The notes: generated from the sequence alone by a model not told the origin. A stretch of 64,000 nt of DNA from Thalassolituus maritimus (GCF_900156675.1 NZ_FTOH01000008.1:62001-126000); one strand, 5' to 3'; shown: positions 35,546 through 45,222, numbered from the stretch's first letter. Made by a program: numbers and translations.

Positions 35546-37012
35546 ATGTTTTCTCCTGAGAAATCGTATTTCTCAATCGCTCCGTGCTTTTCATTCACAT
35601 GCTTTTCATTCAGGCGCTCTCGATTGAAGTACTTTGCTTTAATCACAGCGTTCCTGCTTGCTACTCCCTGTGCAGTTGCGGTTGCTTCAAAGGAGCAACC
35701 TTCCAGTACCCCACCAGCTCCGCAAAGCACCGATCAGGAAAGAACGGACCTCGAAACAACAGACGTGGAAAAAACAGCATCGCCCGATCCGCAAGTGACA
35801 GGGTCTGACTCCACCGAACGTGATACGAAAGAGCCTGAAACCACCGAAGCCCCACCGCCAGAAAGCCAACAAGGCGTCGAAACAGCCCCGGTCGTCGAGA
35901 ACCTGAGCCTTCTCAACGCCAGCATTCCTCCCGGACAGTTTCAGACTTTGTACTGGAGCCCCGGACAGTCGTTTGCCAGTATCGACACCCCGGTGCCGGT
36001 GCTGGTTGCGCATGGGAAAAATCCTGGGCCCAGGGTATGCCTGACGGCCGCGATACATGGCGATGAACTGAATGGCATCGAGATGGTGCGGCGTCTGATG
36101 TACCAACTCGAACCGGTAAAAATGAATGGCACTGTCATTGGCGTTCCGATTGTTAATCTCGATGGTTTCCGTCGCGCCAGCCGCTACCTGTCTGACCGTC
36201 GGGACCTGAACCGTTACTTTCCGGGCAGCGAAAACGGCAGCGCGGCCTCGCGTATCGCCTACTCATTTTTCAATAAGATTATCCGCGGTAACTGCGACTT
36301 TCTCGTCGATCTTCATACAGGCTCATTGAAGCGCACTAACCTTCCGCAGATCCGCGCCGACCTCAGCAATGAAACCGTCTTCGAATTCAGCCGCCATCTG
36401 GGCGGCATTACTGTGCTGCATGGCCGTGGCAGTGAAGGGACTCTGCGACGTGCCGCGACCGATCTCGGCATTCCTGCGATCACGCTGGAATCCGGTGGGC
36501 CAAACAGTCTGGATGAAAGCTCTGTCGACGGCGGTGTCAAAGCGCTTGAAACATTACTGCAGAATCTCGACATCCAGCCTACGGTGCGCTTCTGGGGAAC
36601 GCCTCAGCCAGTTTTCTATCACTCTGAGTGGGTAAGATCCGATCAGGGCGGGATACTCATGTCTGATGTTGAACTGGGTGACACGGTTCGCGAGGGCGAT
36701 GTGCTGGGTCGTGTTGTTGATCCGGTATCCAATACGGGCAGCGATATCGTTTCTCCTCTGTCCGGAAAAATTATCGGCATGGCCTTCAATCAGGTCGTAC
36801 AGACGGGTTTTGCTGCCTATCACATCGGCGAAGCCAAGACCCCGGAAGAGGCTAAAGAAGAAGCGCAGGAAGAACTGAAAGAAGAAAGTCAGGAATCAGG
36901 TTCGGTTCAGTCGTACCCCGATGACCCGGAAACAGCGCCCGCCCCGGAAGACACCGAAGCAAGCATGAAAAAAATCAGCGACTCAGAGGGCGGATCTGAG
37001 AACGCTGAGTAA
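35546..37012 (+). CDS. Exported AstE/AspA-family zinc hydrolase with disordered flanks
   Basis: Up to 488 aa. An N-terminal export signal (KYFALITAFLLATPCAVA) is followed by a Pro/Glu/Thr-rich low-complexity linker (about residues 50-125), then an M14-type succinylglutamate desuccinylase/aspartoacylase domain with zinc ligands HGDE and DLHTG, the DLNRYFPG substrate motif and a C-terminal beta domain (LGDTVREGDVLG), and an acidic tail. The substrate is unknown; an extracytoplasmic amidase or carboxypeptidase is likely. Start is uncertain: ATG 35546 gives a 35-residue lead, while TTG 35624 gives a standard signal peptide. An 11-nt direct repeat (CTTTTCATTCA) lies in the lead. Confidence 0.8.
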   Translation: MFSPEKSYFSIAPCFSFTCFSFRRSRLKYFALITAFLLATPCAVAVASKEQPSSTPPAPQSTDQERTDLETTDVEKTASPDPQVTGSDSTERDTKEPETTEAPPPESQQGVETAPVVENLSLLNASIPPGQFQTLYWSPGQSFASIDTPVPVLVAHGKNPGPRVCLTAAIHGDELNGIEMVRRLMYQLEPVKMNGTVIGVPIVNLDGFRRASRYLSDRRDLNRYFPGSENGSAASRIAYSFFNKIIRGNCDFLVDLHTGSLKRTNLPQIRADLSNETVFEFSRHLGGITVLHGRGSEGTLRRAATDLGIPAITLESGGPNSLDESSVDGGVKALETLLQNLDIQPTVRFWGTPQPVFYHSEWVRSDQGGILMSDVELGDTVREGDVLGRVVDPVSNTGSDIVSPLSGKIIGMAFNQVVQTGFAAYHIGEAKTPEEAKEEAQEELKEESQESGSVQSYPDDPETAPAPEDTEASMKKISDSEGGSENAE

Positions 37013-37131
37013 TCAGTAATGTAGGAAATGAAGCGTCCAGCTGAGTATTTCATGTTGGTATGACGAGACTGTCATAAAGCGTCCTGCAATAGCTGTTACT
37101 ATACCTGCATTGCAGATCTGGTACGCACAGC

Positions 37132-37356
37132 ATGAATACTAAATATCTGGGCTGCGGCATTCTGACTTTACTAGTTGTATCCGCATCGGCCTGTACCCCA
37201 GTACGCTTTAACGAGCGAGAGCGCCTGTCTCAGCCGGATATGGCGTTCGACAGCACGCCGCTGAAGAGCGAAATCGAAGCCGATGTATACAGTGCCCGCG
37301 AAGGCGCATCCGGCGTATTTACCGGCGGTGGTGGTGGAGGTTGCGGGTGTTACTGA
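37132..37356 (+). CDS. DUF4266 lipoprotein with GGGGGGCGCY C-terminus
   Basis: A 74-aa lipoprotein (lipobox SASAC) with the DUF4266 core (FNERERLSQPDMAFD) and a C-terminus of six Gly then CGCY. The family occurs next to DUF3570, thioredoxin-like and ApbE genes, as here. The glycine codons contain GGAGG, which also serves as the ribosome site of the overlapping DUF3570 gene. The terminal CGC may be a metal- or flavin-related or redox site; thioredoxin two genes on would fit. No function is established. Confidence 0.82.
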   Translation: MNTKYLGCGILTLLVVSASACTPVRFNERERLSQPDMAFDSTPLKSEIEADVYSAREGASGVFTGGGGGGCGCY

Positions 37357-38516
37357 CACGTCTGATCACAGCTATTCGCCCTGCTTTTCTCCTGCGTATA
37401 CTGGCTGTGACTTATGCCATTGTTGTAGCGACAGCCGCGCAGGCGGCCGCCCCCACAGCAGATGAACTCGACAGCATCTTTGCCGCCCGGGGGATTGTTT
37501 ACCAGCAGGAAGATGATGGTGGTTCAGGGGGGAACCCGACCATCGAAGAAGATGCGACCATCTATGAAGGCATCCTATTATTTCAGCAACGACTGAATGA
37601 AAATAACGCCGCCAGTTTCAAAGCCGTGGGGGATCTGGTCACCGCTGCCTCCTACGATGACGCCCGCGATAAAGCAGAAACAGTCTCAGGCGCGACCGGC
37701 TATAACCCCGGGCGCTTCAATCTCGAAGGGCGTTGGAAGTATCGCAGCGACAGCCGCACGGGTTTTACTCTGCATACCAGTTACGGTCAGGAATACGCTT
37801 ACCGCAGCACCGGTTACGGGTTTGGTATTTCACAGTCATTGAACGAAGAGTCGACCCAACTGAGTGCAGACTTTCAATTCTATGATGATACGGTTCGCAT
37901 GATCCGCTACGACGGCAGCAAAGAAACCGACGAACCGCGCGATACTGCCACCGGGGCCTTCAGCCTGACTCAGACGCTGTCACCGGTATCGCTGATGAAC
38001 CTGTCCTGGGTCTACAGCCGCCAGCGCGGTATGTTAGCCACCTCATTTAATTCAGTACTCTTCGATAACGGAGAGCGTGACTTTGAAGTCCTTCCTGATG
38101 AACGCGTCCGCAATACAGTCTCCGTTCGTTATAAACACGCCATCGGTGAAGACTCCGTACAGCTGGGCCTCAGTCATTATCAGGACAGCTGGGAGCTGGA
38201 TGGTCAGGCATTCGAAGCTCGCTATTTCTATCGATTGAATGACGGGCAACTGACACTGGAACCTAGCTATCGGTTTTACACACAAACGGCCACAGAATAT
38301 TTTTCAGAACAATTCAGTGCACCGCAGAATTACCAGACCAGCGACTCTGACCTCGGACATTTTGATGGCCACAGCGCCGGACTGGTTCTGTCCTACCGGA
38401 AAGCAGGCTGGCTCACCAAAGAACCATCAAATTACGATATCGGCTTTAATATGTATCGCCGTTCAGATGACCTGAATTTTTACTGGCTGACACTAGGTTG
38501 GTACACCGCATTATGA
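37347..38516 (+). CDS. DUF3570 outer-membrane beta-barrel protein with SGAT motif
   Basis: About 389 aa. Signal peptide ends ATAAQA; the rest is beta-strand-rich, ends WLTLGWYTAL with aromatic strand patterns, and fits the DUF3570 family. Near the N-terminus KAETVSGATGYNP holds SGAT (37686-37697), which resembles the Asp/Ser/Thr-Gly-Ala-Thr motif where ApbE attaches FMN. GTG 37347 is chosen for its GGAGG 6 bases upstream; TTG 37341 is in frame. It overlaps the DUF4266 gene by 10 bases and the thioredoxin gene by 4 (ATGA). Confidence 0.82.
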   Translation: MLLTRLITAIRPAFLLRILAVTYAIVVATAAQAAAPTADELDSIFAARGIVYQQEDDGGSGGNPTIEEDATIYEGILLFQQRLNENNAASFKAVGDLVTAASYDDARDKAETVSGATGYNPGRFNLEGRWKYRSDSRTGFTLHTSYGQEYAYRSTGYGFGISQSLNEESTQLSADFQFYDDTVRMIRYDGSKETDEPRDTATGAFSLTQTLSPVSLMNLSWVYSRQRGMLATSFNSVLFDNGERDFEVLPDERVRNTVSVRYKHAIGEDSVQLGLSHYQDSWELDGQAFEARYFYRLNDGQLTLEPSYRFYTQTATEYFSEQFSAPQNYQTSDSDLGHFDGHSAGLVLSYRKAGWLTKEPSNYDIGFNMYRRSDDLNFYWLTLGWYTAL

Positions 38517-38968
38517 AATTAATTTCTTTATTCTTATTCGCTTTTTCAGCGCTATTATTTTCAATCGCATCGTTCGCAGGAAACTACAGAACGCTGAACA
38601 ACGACGCCTACTCCATAGATTTTAATCAGCCCGAAAAACCGGTTGTGTTAATTGTCTGGGCGTCCTGGTGCGGCTACTGCATGGAAGAAATTCCACACCT
38701 GAAAAAGGAATTAAAAGACCACCCAGAATTTACCTGGCTTGGTCTTAATGTGAATAAAAATCCAGAAGATGGTCGCCAGGTAGAAGTAGAGCGCGCACTC
38801 CCTTGGCCATCCCTGAGTGACCCGGACCTGATCATCGGAGATCAGTTCAAAGTGCGGGGCACGCCGACTCTGATTGTACTCAACAGCAAAGGAGATGCGG
38901 TGTATCGCGGTCGACGGACTGACGACGACTTTAAAGCCGCTCTCGATACTCTGTCGGCAGAGCAATAA
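38513..38968 (+). CDS. Exported thioredoxin-fold protein (TlpA-like)
   Basis: A 151-aa protein with signal peptide ending IASFAGN and a thioredoxin fold with active site WASWCGYC and cis-Pro segment RGTPTLIVL. It should act in the periplasm as a thiol oxidoreductase; the CGC end of the DUF4266 lipoprotein in this operon is a candidate substrate. The ATG overlaps the DUF3570 stop by 4 bases. ApbE follows after 4 bases. Confidence 0.87.
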   Translation: MKLISLFLFAFSALLFSIASFAGNYRTLNNDAYSIDFNQPEKPVVLIVWASWCGYCMEEIPHLKKELKDHPEFTWLGLNVNKNPEDGRQVEVERALPWPSLSDPDLIIGDQFKVRGTPTLIVLNSKGDAVYRGRRTDDDFKAALDTLSAEQ

Positions 38969-38972
38969 TTCC

Positions 38973-40037
38973 GTGGTCTTTAGACTCAGACAACTCTGCG
39001 CCAGTTGCATTTTACTGGCTGGCCTGAGCCTCTTTGTTAACCCGTTACATGCCGCTGAGCGCATCAGTGGTACTGCAGAAAATCAGACAACGCCTTCGGT
39101 CAACAGGTCCACCAGCCTGATGACGACCACGGTCGATTTTCAGATTCTTCTGACCAGCGATAGCCACTCCGCTACAGCGGCCAATGTGGCAATAGACAGC
39201 GCTATCGATGAAATCAAACGCGTCACGCAGGTATTCTCTGAATGGGAACCCAAAAGCGAAATCAGTGCGGTAAATAAGGCGGCGGGCGAGAAAGCCGTTC
39301 CGGTATCACCCGAAGTATTTCGATTAATCAGCGAAGCTCTGCGCATATCGGAGCTGAGTAACGGAAAATTTGATATCACCTTCAAAAGCGCGGGCAAGCT
39401 CTGGGACTTTCGAAAACAGACTATCCCTGAAGCGGCCGAATTAAAGCGCGCGGCCGCTTCCATCGATTATCAGCACGTCGTCTTAGATGAAGAAAAACAG
39501 ACTGTTTTTCTGACGGTGGCAGGAACCCAGATCGGCCTCGGAGGCATTGCCAAAGGCTATGCGATTGATCGCGCGGTGCAGGTTATCCGTAATGCCGGAT
39601 TCGATGTGTTCTATATCAATGCGGGCGGTGATCTGTACGCCAGTTCGGGAGCCTCTATTAAAGACAATGCCAAGAACAGTGCCAAGCGCTGGAAAGTCGG
39701 CATACAACATCCAGACAACCCAGAAAGTCTGATCGCCGTGCTGCCTGTCGCCAACGGTGCAGTCGCAACCTCCGGGGACTACGAGCGCTACTTTGAGAAA
39801 AACGGCACTCGCTACCATCACATTATCGACCCGGATACTGGCTATCCTGCCAATCTGAGTCGTAGCGTCACCGTGCTGACCTCGCGAGCCTACCTCGCTG
39901 ATGCATTGGCGACTGCCGTGTTTGTGCTGGGCCCAGCAAAGGGCGTTACGCTGATAGAGAATGTGCCTGAGGCTGAGGTGCTGATCATCGACAAACACGG
40001 GGAGATTGTCAGTACACTCCCGCATGCCTCGCCTTGA
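38973..40037 (+). CDS. apbE: FAD:protein FMN transferase
   Basis: About 354 aa with an export signal ending PLHAAE. ApbE landmarks are the ALRISELSNGKFDIT segment, the glycine-rich GLGGIAKGYAIDRAV, YINAGGDLYAS, VATSGDYERYF with HHIIDPDTGYPA, and the metal-binding LADALATAVFVLG. The enzyme links FMN to Ser/Thr of target proteins in the periplasm. The preferred start is GTG 38973; no ATG fits between the thioredoxin stop and the signal peptide. The likely target in this operon is the SGAT motif of the DUF3570 protein. Confidence 0.9.
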   Translation: MVFRLRQLCASCILLAGLSLFVNPLHAAERISGTAENQTTPSVNRSTSLMTTTVDFQILLTSDSHSATAANVAIDSAIDEIKRVTQVFSEWEPKSEISAVNKAAGEKAVPVSPEVFRLISEALRISELSNGKFDITFKSAGKLWDFRKQTIPEAAELKRAAASIDYQHVVLDEEKQTVFLTVAGTQIGLGGIAKGYAIDRAVQVIRNAGFDVFYINAGGDLYASSGASIKDNAKNSAKRWKVGIQHPDNPESLIAVLPVANGAVATSGDYERYFEKNGTRYHHIIDPDTGYPANLSRSVTVLTSRAYLADALATAVFVLGPAKGVTLIENVPEAEVLIIDKHGEIVSTLPHASP

Positions 40038-40101
40038 GTCTATTGTCTTAATATAAGGTGCAAGCAAAGCAGCGGAGTTATATGGCTATAGTGCCGCATG
40101 A

Positions 40102-40672
<571 letters not shown>

Positions 40673-40702
40673 TAACCGTATTTCCTGAGCCGTATTCCCT
40701 GA

Positions 40703-40972
<270 letters not shown>

Positions 40973-40980
40973 TTCCGCCC

Positions 40981-41000
40981 GCGCCGGTTGCACCCGGCGC
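40981..41000. repeat. GC-rich hairpin in the fdx-ggt gap
   Basis: GCGCCGG (40981-40987) and CCGGCGC (40994-41000) form a 7-bp stem with a 6-nt loop, 8 bases after the ferredoxin stop and 19 bases before the terminator hairpin at 41019. Confidence 0.55.
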
Positions 41001-41018
41001 TTGCGAGTAAGACACTAG

Positions 41019-41044
41019 AGCCTCCTGTCACCGGAGGCTTTTTT
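41019..41044 (+). terminator. Intrinsic terminator overlapping the ggt ribosome binding site
   Basis: AGCCTCC (41019-41025), 7-nt loop, GGAGGCT (41033-41039), then five T and immediately the ggt ATG at 41045. The 3' arm contains GGAGG at the correct spacing to be the ggt Shine-Dalgarno sequence, so the hairpin could both end ferredoxin transcripts and mask ggt translation. Confidence 0.75.
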
Positions 41045-42757
41045 ATGCGCCGCACCTGGCTTGCTGGAGTTTTCGCCACCAGCGCTCTCATTTTCACTGT
41101 TACTACTGCTGTCACTGGCTGTGCTCAGAAAGATACTCAGCCTGATTCATTCTCAGGCACAGTGGCCGTAGCAAGTGCTCATCCTTTGGCCACAGAGGCA
41201 GGCCTTGAGGTTCTGGCCGATGGTGGCAATGCCTTTGATGCTGCCATAGCTGTTGCGGCCAGTCTCGGCGTTGTCGAACCCTATAGCGCAGGTATAGGCG
41301 GTGGCGGCTTCTGGCTGCTATACGATGCTGACCAGAAGCAATATCGCTTTATCGATGCACGCGAGACAGCGCCACAGTCTTTTCACCGGGATTACTACCT
41401 GGATGAAAACGGAGAAGTCGACAGAGACAAAGCCGTAAATGGCGCGACCGCGGGCGGTATCCCCGGGCAGCCAGCAGCATTCGCTTATATTGCTGAGCAT
41501 TACGGTAAGTTACCACTCACACGCTCCCTCGCCGACGCCATCACTCAGGCAAGCGAAGGCTTTCCTGTCGATCCGCATTATCAGAAGTTGATGAGCTACC
41601 GACTCGACGCTGTTCAACGCTACCCATCCAGTGCCTCTGTTTTTCTGAATGATGGCCGTATTCCCGACGTCGGTTTTACACTCAAGCAGCCTGACCTTGC
41701 GAACACCCTCAGTAGCATCGCCAACCTGGGTTTTGATGGTTTCTACCGCGGCCCACTGGCGGTGACCATGGTCGACGAGGTCAATAAAGCGGGCGGCGAC
41801 TGGACTTTGAACGACCTCGCTGCTTACGAAGTGAAAGAACGTGAGCCAGTCAAAGTGACGCTGGGCGGCACTCAGTTAATCAGTGCGCCACCGCCCTCTT
41901 CTGGCGGTATCGCGATTGCCCAGATGCTGAAAATGCTTGAGCCGTTTGACTGGCAAAGCATGAGTGAAGCCGATCAGGTACACCTGCTCACCGAAGTCAT
42001 GCGTCGCGCGTATCGTGATCGTGCTGAATTTCTCGGTGACCCGGACTTTGTTGATGTCCCAATGAAAAAACTCACCAGTGATGAGCGTAATAAAGAATGG
42101 GCAGCCGGTATCGATATGAATCAGGCGACGCCGAGCACCGAATTAAATGGCCCTAAAAATATTCAGGAAGGTTTCCACACAACGCACTTATCTGTCGTTG
42201 ATTCAGAAGGAAACCGTGTATCAGCAACCCTGAGTATTAACCTGCCGTTTGGTTCTGCCTACACGATTCCGGGTACCGGCGTACTACTTAATAACGAGAT
42301 GGATGATTTTTCTGCCAAGCCGGGCGAACCAAACGCCTATGGTCTGGTTGGCAATGAAGCAAATGCGATTGCTCCGGGTAAGCGCCCACTGTCATCCATG
42401 TCACCTTCGATGCTGGAATCTGAAGACAGCATTGCCGTATTAGGAACACCGGGTGGCAGCCGTATTATCAGTATGGTCTTCCTCGGTGCGCTGGAATACC
42501 TGCAAGGGAAACCCGTCGAAGACTGGGTCGCACGTCCGCGCATTCATCACCAGTACCTGCCCGATGTTATTCAGCACGAACCAGGCGTGATCTCTGAAGA
42601 AGCCATGACCGAGTTGCAGAAGCGCGGTCATTCTTTCCGGGATGTCGGCCGTGAATACGGCAATATGCAGGCCATCCTGATCGATAAGGAAAGCGGCGAA
42701 GTCACCGCCGCTTCAGACCCACGCGGCATTGGCAGCGCGAGAGTCATCACTCAGTAA
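41045..42757 (+). CDS. ggt: Gamma-glutamyltransferase
   Basis: A 570-aa proenzyme with lipobox-like signal (VTGCAQ), so it may be lipid-anchored. It splits glutathione and other gamma-glutamyl compounds in the periplasm. The self-cleavage Thr opens the small subunit at TTHLSVVD; LSSMSPSM and GTPGGSRI are conserved substrate loops. The start at ATG 41045 follows the overlapping terminator/ribosome site; an in-frame codon at 40988 is an alternative. It converges on phoD with 24 bases between stops. Confidence 0.92.
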   Translation: MRRTWLAGVFATSALIFTVTTAVTGCAQKDTQPDSFSGTVAVASAHPLATEAGLEVLADGGNAFDAAIAVAASLGVVEPYSAGIGGGGFWLLYDADQKQYRFIDARETAPQSFHRDYYLDENGEVDRDKAVNGATAGGIPGQPAAFAYIAEHYGKLPLTRSLADAITQASEGFPVDPHYQKLMSYRLDAVQRYPSSASVFLNDGRIPDVGFTLKQPDLANTLSSIANLGFDGFYRGPLAVTMVDEVNKAGGDWTLNDLAAYEVKEREPVKVTLGGTQLISAPPPSSGGIAIAQMLKMLEPFDWQSMSEADQVHLLTEVMRRAYRDRAEFLGDPDFVDVPMKKLTSDERNKEWAAGIDMNQATPSTELNGPKNIQEGFHTTHLSVVDSEGNRVSATLSINLPFGSAYTIPGTGVLLNNEMDDFSAKPGEPNAYGLVGNEANAIAPGKRPLSSMSPSMLESEDSIAVLGTPGGSRIISMVFLGALEYLQGKPVEDWVARPRIHHQYLPDVIQHEPGVISEEAMTELQKRGHSFRDVGREYGNMQAILIDKESGEVTAASDPRGIGSARVITQ

Positions 42758-42781
42758 GTTGCTATGCTGTAAGGCTGATAG

Positions 42782-44371
42782 TCAGGCTGGTTGATAAACA
42801 CGTTTCAACCGGCCCTGACCGTCTTCACAGGCGTAACTGATGCCGCATTCAACGACCTTGCTGCGTTCAGTCACTGTGGGCACGTAATACCAGTCTGACT
42901 GAACTTTAAAGCGATCCACAGTTAGCAGAATAAAACCGTGGGTCTGCACTTCCGCGTATTTAATATGCGGGCTACCGGCCATGATGGTGTTCTCCGCACT
43001 GTTGGCAATCACCTTCGGAAACCCCGGAGAGGTCACCGAGGGCGTGACAAATTCAACGGCCAGAGATCCCTCTCCGGTATAGCGGTTATAGTTGCTCCAG
43101 CTGTAGGGGTCATCAGAAATGTCCGACGCAAAGGAGGCATGCAGGTCGCCTGTCAGCACCACCATATTTTTTACTTTCTGGCTGCGCACAACCTCAAGCA
43201 GGCGGTTTCGCGTTGCTGCGTAGCCGTCCCAGCTATCGAGCCAGAATGACGCCGCCGCACCGCTACCAAGAAGATTTTCCAGATTCAGATAATATCGTTG
43301 AGCCATCATGACCTGCTGCCCGAGTATCTTCCATTGTGCTGAGCTGCTGACCAGTTGATCGTGCAGCCAGGCTTCCTGCTCAAAGCCGAGCAGCGAGCGG
43401 TTTTCATCCATTGCCGTCTGCTGCTTACCTGAACCAGAAGGCTGCTCATCACGCCCTTCGACGCGGGTATCCAGCATCAGCAGATCGAGCAGGTCACCGT
43501 ATTGAATCCGACGATAAATACTGCCCGAGCGATTTTCTCTGACCGGCATCCATTCAAAATACGCCTGTTTTGCGGCCGCTTTACGCGCAGACCAGTCGCC
43601 CTCTGTGTCATCGTGATTGGAAGCACCGTCACGCCAGGCGTTATCGGTAAACTCGTGATCATCCCAGACGCAGATAAAGGGGTGTTGCTGGTGTACTGCT
43701 GCAAGATCCGGGTCCAGTTTATAGAGCGCATGGCGACGACGATAATCAGACAATGAAACGGTCTCGTGAGCAGGCGCCAGTGCACGCTCACTCCGCAGAC
43801 TGTCTTCGCCGTATTCGTCCTGACCATACTCATACATATAGTCGCCCAGATGAATGACTGCATTCAGATCGCTGCGCTCAGCCAACACCCGATAGACATT
43901 AAAATAGCCATGTGGATAACTGGAGCAGGAAACCACCGCAAAGCGCGCAGCGTCCGGGCTCCCGGCATCAGCAGTCCGTGTACGACCAACCGGAGATGTC
44001 TCCCCCATGGCCAGAAAGCGGTAAAAATAGGAGGTACCTGAACTTAACCCGGTCACGTCCACTTTCACGGTATAGTCACGATATGCCCCCGTGCGCACCA
44101 CACCACTGGCAACAATGTCAGAAAAGCCATCATCGGTGGCCAACTGCCAGATCACATCAACATCCATCGGGCTGACAGGAGAAAAGTGGGACCAGAGCAG
44201 TACAGAGTCAGTCGTAGGATCACCACTGGCAACGCCATAGTTAAAGAAACCCGCAGCCGGAAGCTCCGGCTCGGAAGGTATCTGACTCATTGCCAGCGCC
44301 CCCGGTGCCACACTGACTCCAGCAAGACTCGCGGTACCTGTACGCAGAAATGAACGACGCGTGACGGACAT
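42782..44371 (-). CDS. phoD: PhoD-type alkaline phosphatase, Tat-exported
   Basis: A 529-aa phosphodiesterase/phosphomonoesterase. Twin-arginine signal SVTRRSFLRTGTASLAG. PhoD N-domain (residues about 40-130) precedes the calcium/iron catalytic domain with SCSSYPHGYFN, HLGDYMYEYG, WDDHEFTDN and LTGDLHASFASD. It releases phosphate from organic phosphoesters outside the cytoplasm and needs the Tat system encoded at 22305-23688. No clear Pho box was seen upstream. Confidence 0.93.
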   Translation of the reverse strand: MSVTRRSFLRTGTASLAGVSVAPGALAMSQIPSEPELPAAGFFNYGVASGDPTTDSVLLWSHFSPVSPMDVDVIWQLATDDGFSDIVASGVVRTGAYRDYTVKVDVTGLSSGTSYFYRFLAMGETSPVGRTRTADAGSPDAARFAVVSCSSYPHGYFNVYRVLAERSDLNAVIHLGDYMYEYGQDEYGEDSLRSERALAPAHETVSLSDYRRRHALYKLDPDLAAVHQQHPFICVWDDHEFTDNAWRDGASNHDDTEGDWSARKAAAKQAYFEWMPVRENRSGSIYRRIQYGDLLDLLMLDTRVEGRDEQPSGSGKQQTAMDENRSLLGFEQEAWLHDQLVSSSAQWKILGQQVMMAQRYYLNLENLLGSGAAASFWLDSWDGYAATRNRLLEVVRSQKVKNMVVLTGDLHASFASDISDDPYSWSNYNRYTGEGSLAVEFVTPSVTSPGFPKVIANSAENTIMAGSPHIKYAEVQTHGFILLTVDRFKVQSDWYYVPTVTERSKVVECGISYACEDGQGRLKRVYQPA

Positions 44372-44463
44372 AATGACTACTCCTCGAAAATCAGCCCGGT
44401 ATACTGAAGTGCAAAGATGTCAGTAACATGAAGCCCCATAGCCAGCCCCGATAAGAGCCGTCG

Positions 44464-45222
44464 ATGGAATCTCAGAGCATTACGTTTATTCTCAAAAAAC
44501 TGGTCGGTATGACACTGATGCCAGTGCCTCTAAGTCTGCTGCTTATTTTACTGGGACTGTGGTGGTTTTCTCGTGCACCGGTTAAATCCCGGCTGGCATT
44601 TTTCAGCGCATTTCTACTACTCGCAGTCAGTGCATTTAATCCGGTGGCTGACCGGCTAATTGCACCCCATGAAAGTTATTATCCGGTGTTTGATATCGAG
44701 CAGTCTGTTGATGCTGTGGTGGTTCTCGGGAGTGCCAGTCATATTGCCCCACCAGACAGCCCGGCTTTTATGAGTCTCGGTAGCTCAGCCATGTACCGCT
44801 TATCGGAAGGCTTACGTATTCTGCGCGCTAACCCTGACGCAATTCTTATCGTTACCGGCTACGCTGGCTTCAGCGCAGCCCAACCTCATGCAGAAATTCT
44901 GCAACAGGCCGCCATTGATCGCGGGGTAGACCCGTTACGTATTTTTGCTTTCCCGACCGCGCGTGACACCGAAAATGAAGCTTCGCTGACCGAGCCATTA
45001 TTGAGAGATAAGCGCTTCGCCCTGGTGACCGAAGCGGCACACCTTAAACGTGCAACCGTATTTTTTGAGCGGGAAGGCCTGAACCCATTACCGGCACCCG
45101 CCATGTTCGTCGGCGCCCACCACAGCGACTGGAGACTGGATTCATCAGGTCTCTATAAGACTGAACGGGCTTTTTACGAAACGATGGGCAGGGCATGGCA
45201 GTGGTTAAAGTCTTTTCTTTAA
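44464..45222 (+). CDS. ElyC/SanA/YdcF family membrane protein (DUF218)
   Basis: A 252-aa protein. Two N-terminal membrane helices (residues about 12-32 and 38-55) are followed by a DUF218 domain with AVVVLGSASH, RLSEGLRIL, TGYAGFSAAQPHAEIL and FPTARDTENEA. E. coli ElyC helps protect cell-wall precursor supply (undecaprenyl phosphate). Enzymatic activity is unproven. It is divergent from phoD with 92 bases between. Confidence 0.87.
   Translation: MESQSITFILKKLVGMTLMPVPLSLLLILLGLWWFSRAPVKSRLAFFSAFLLLAVSAFNPVADRLIAPHESYYPVFDIEQSVDAVVVLGSASHIAPPDSPAFMSLGSSAMYRLSEGLRILRANPDAILIVTGYAGFSAAQPHAEILQQAAIDRGVDPLRIFAFPTARDTENEASLTEPLLRDKRFALVTEAAHLKRATVFFEREGLNPLPAPAMFVGAHHSDWRLDSSGLYKTERAFYETMGRAWQWLKSFL

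Noticed and set aside
37061-37100. Possible Pho box (CTGTCAT at 37071) upstream of the DUF4266 gene
   Set aside because: The second 7-mer is not at 11 bases; the nearest match, CTGCAAT, is at 14 bases spacing, so it does not fit.
39483-40067. 194-codon antisense frame over apbE
   Set aside because: It is a mirror of codon bias in apbE, whose motifs are complete; it has no motif of its own.
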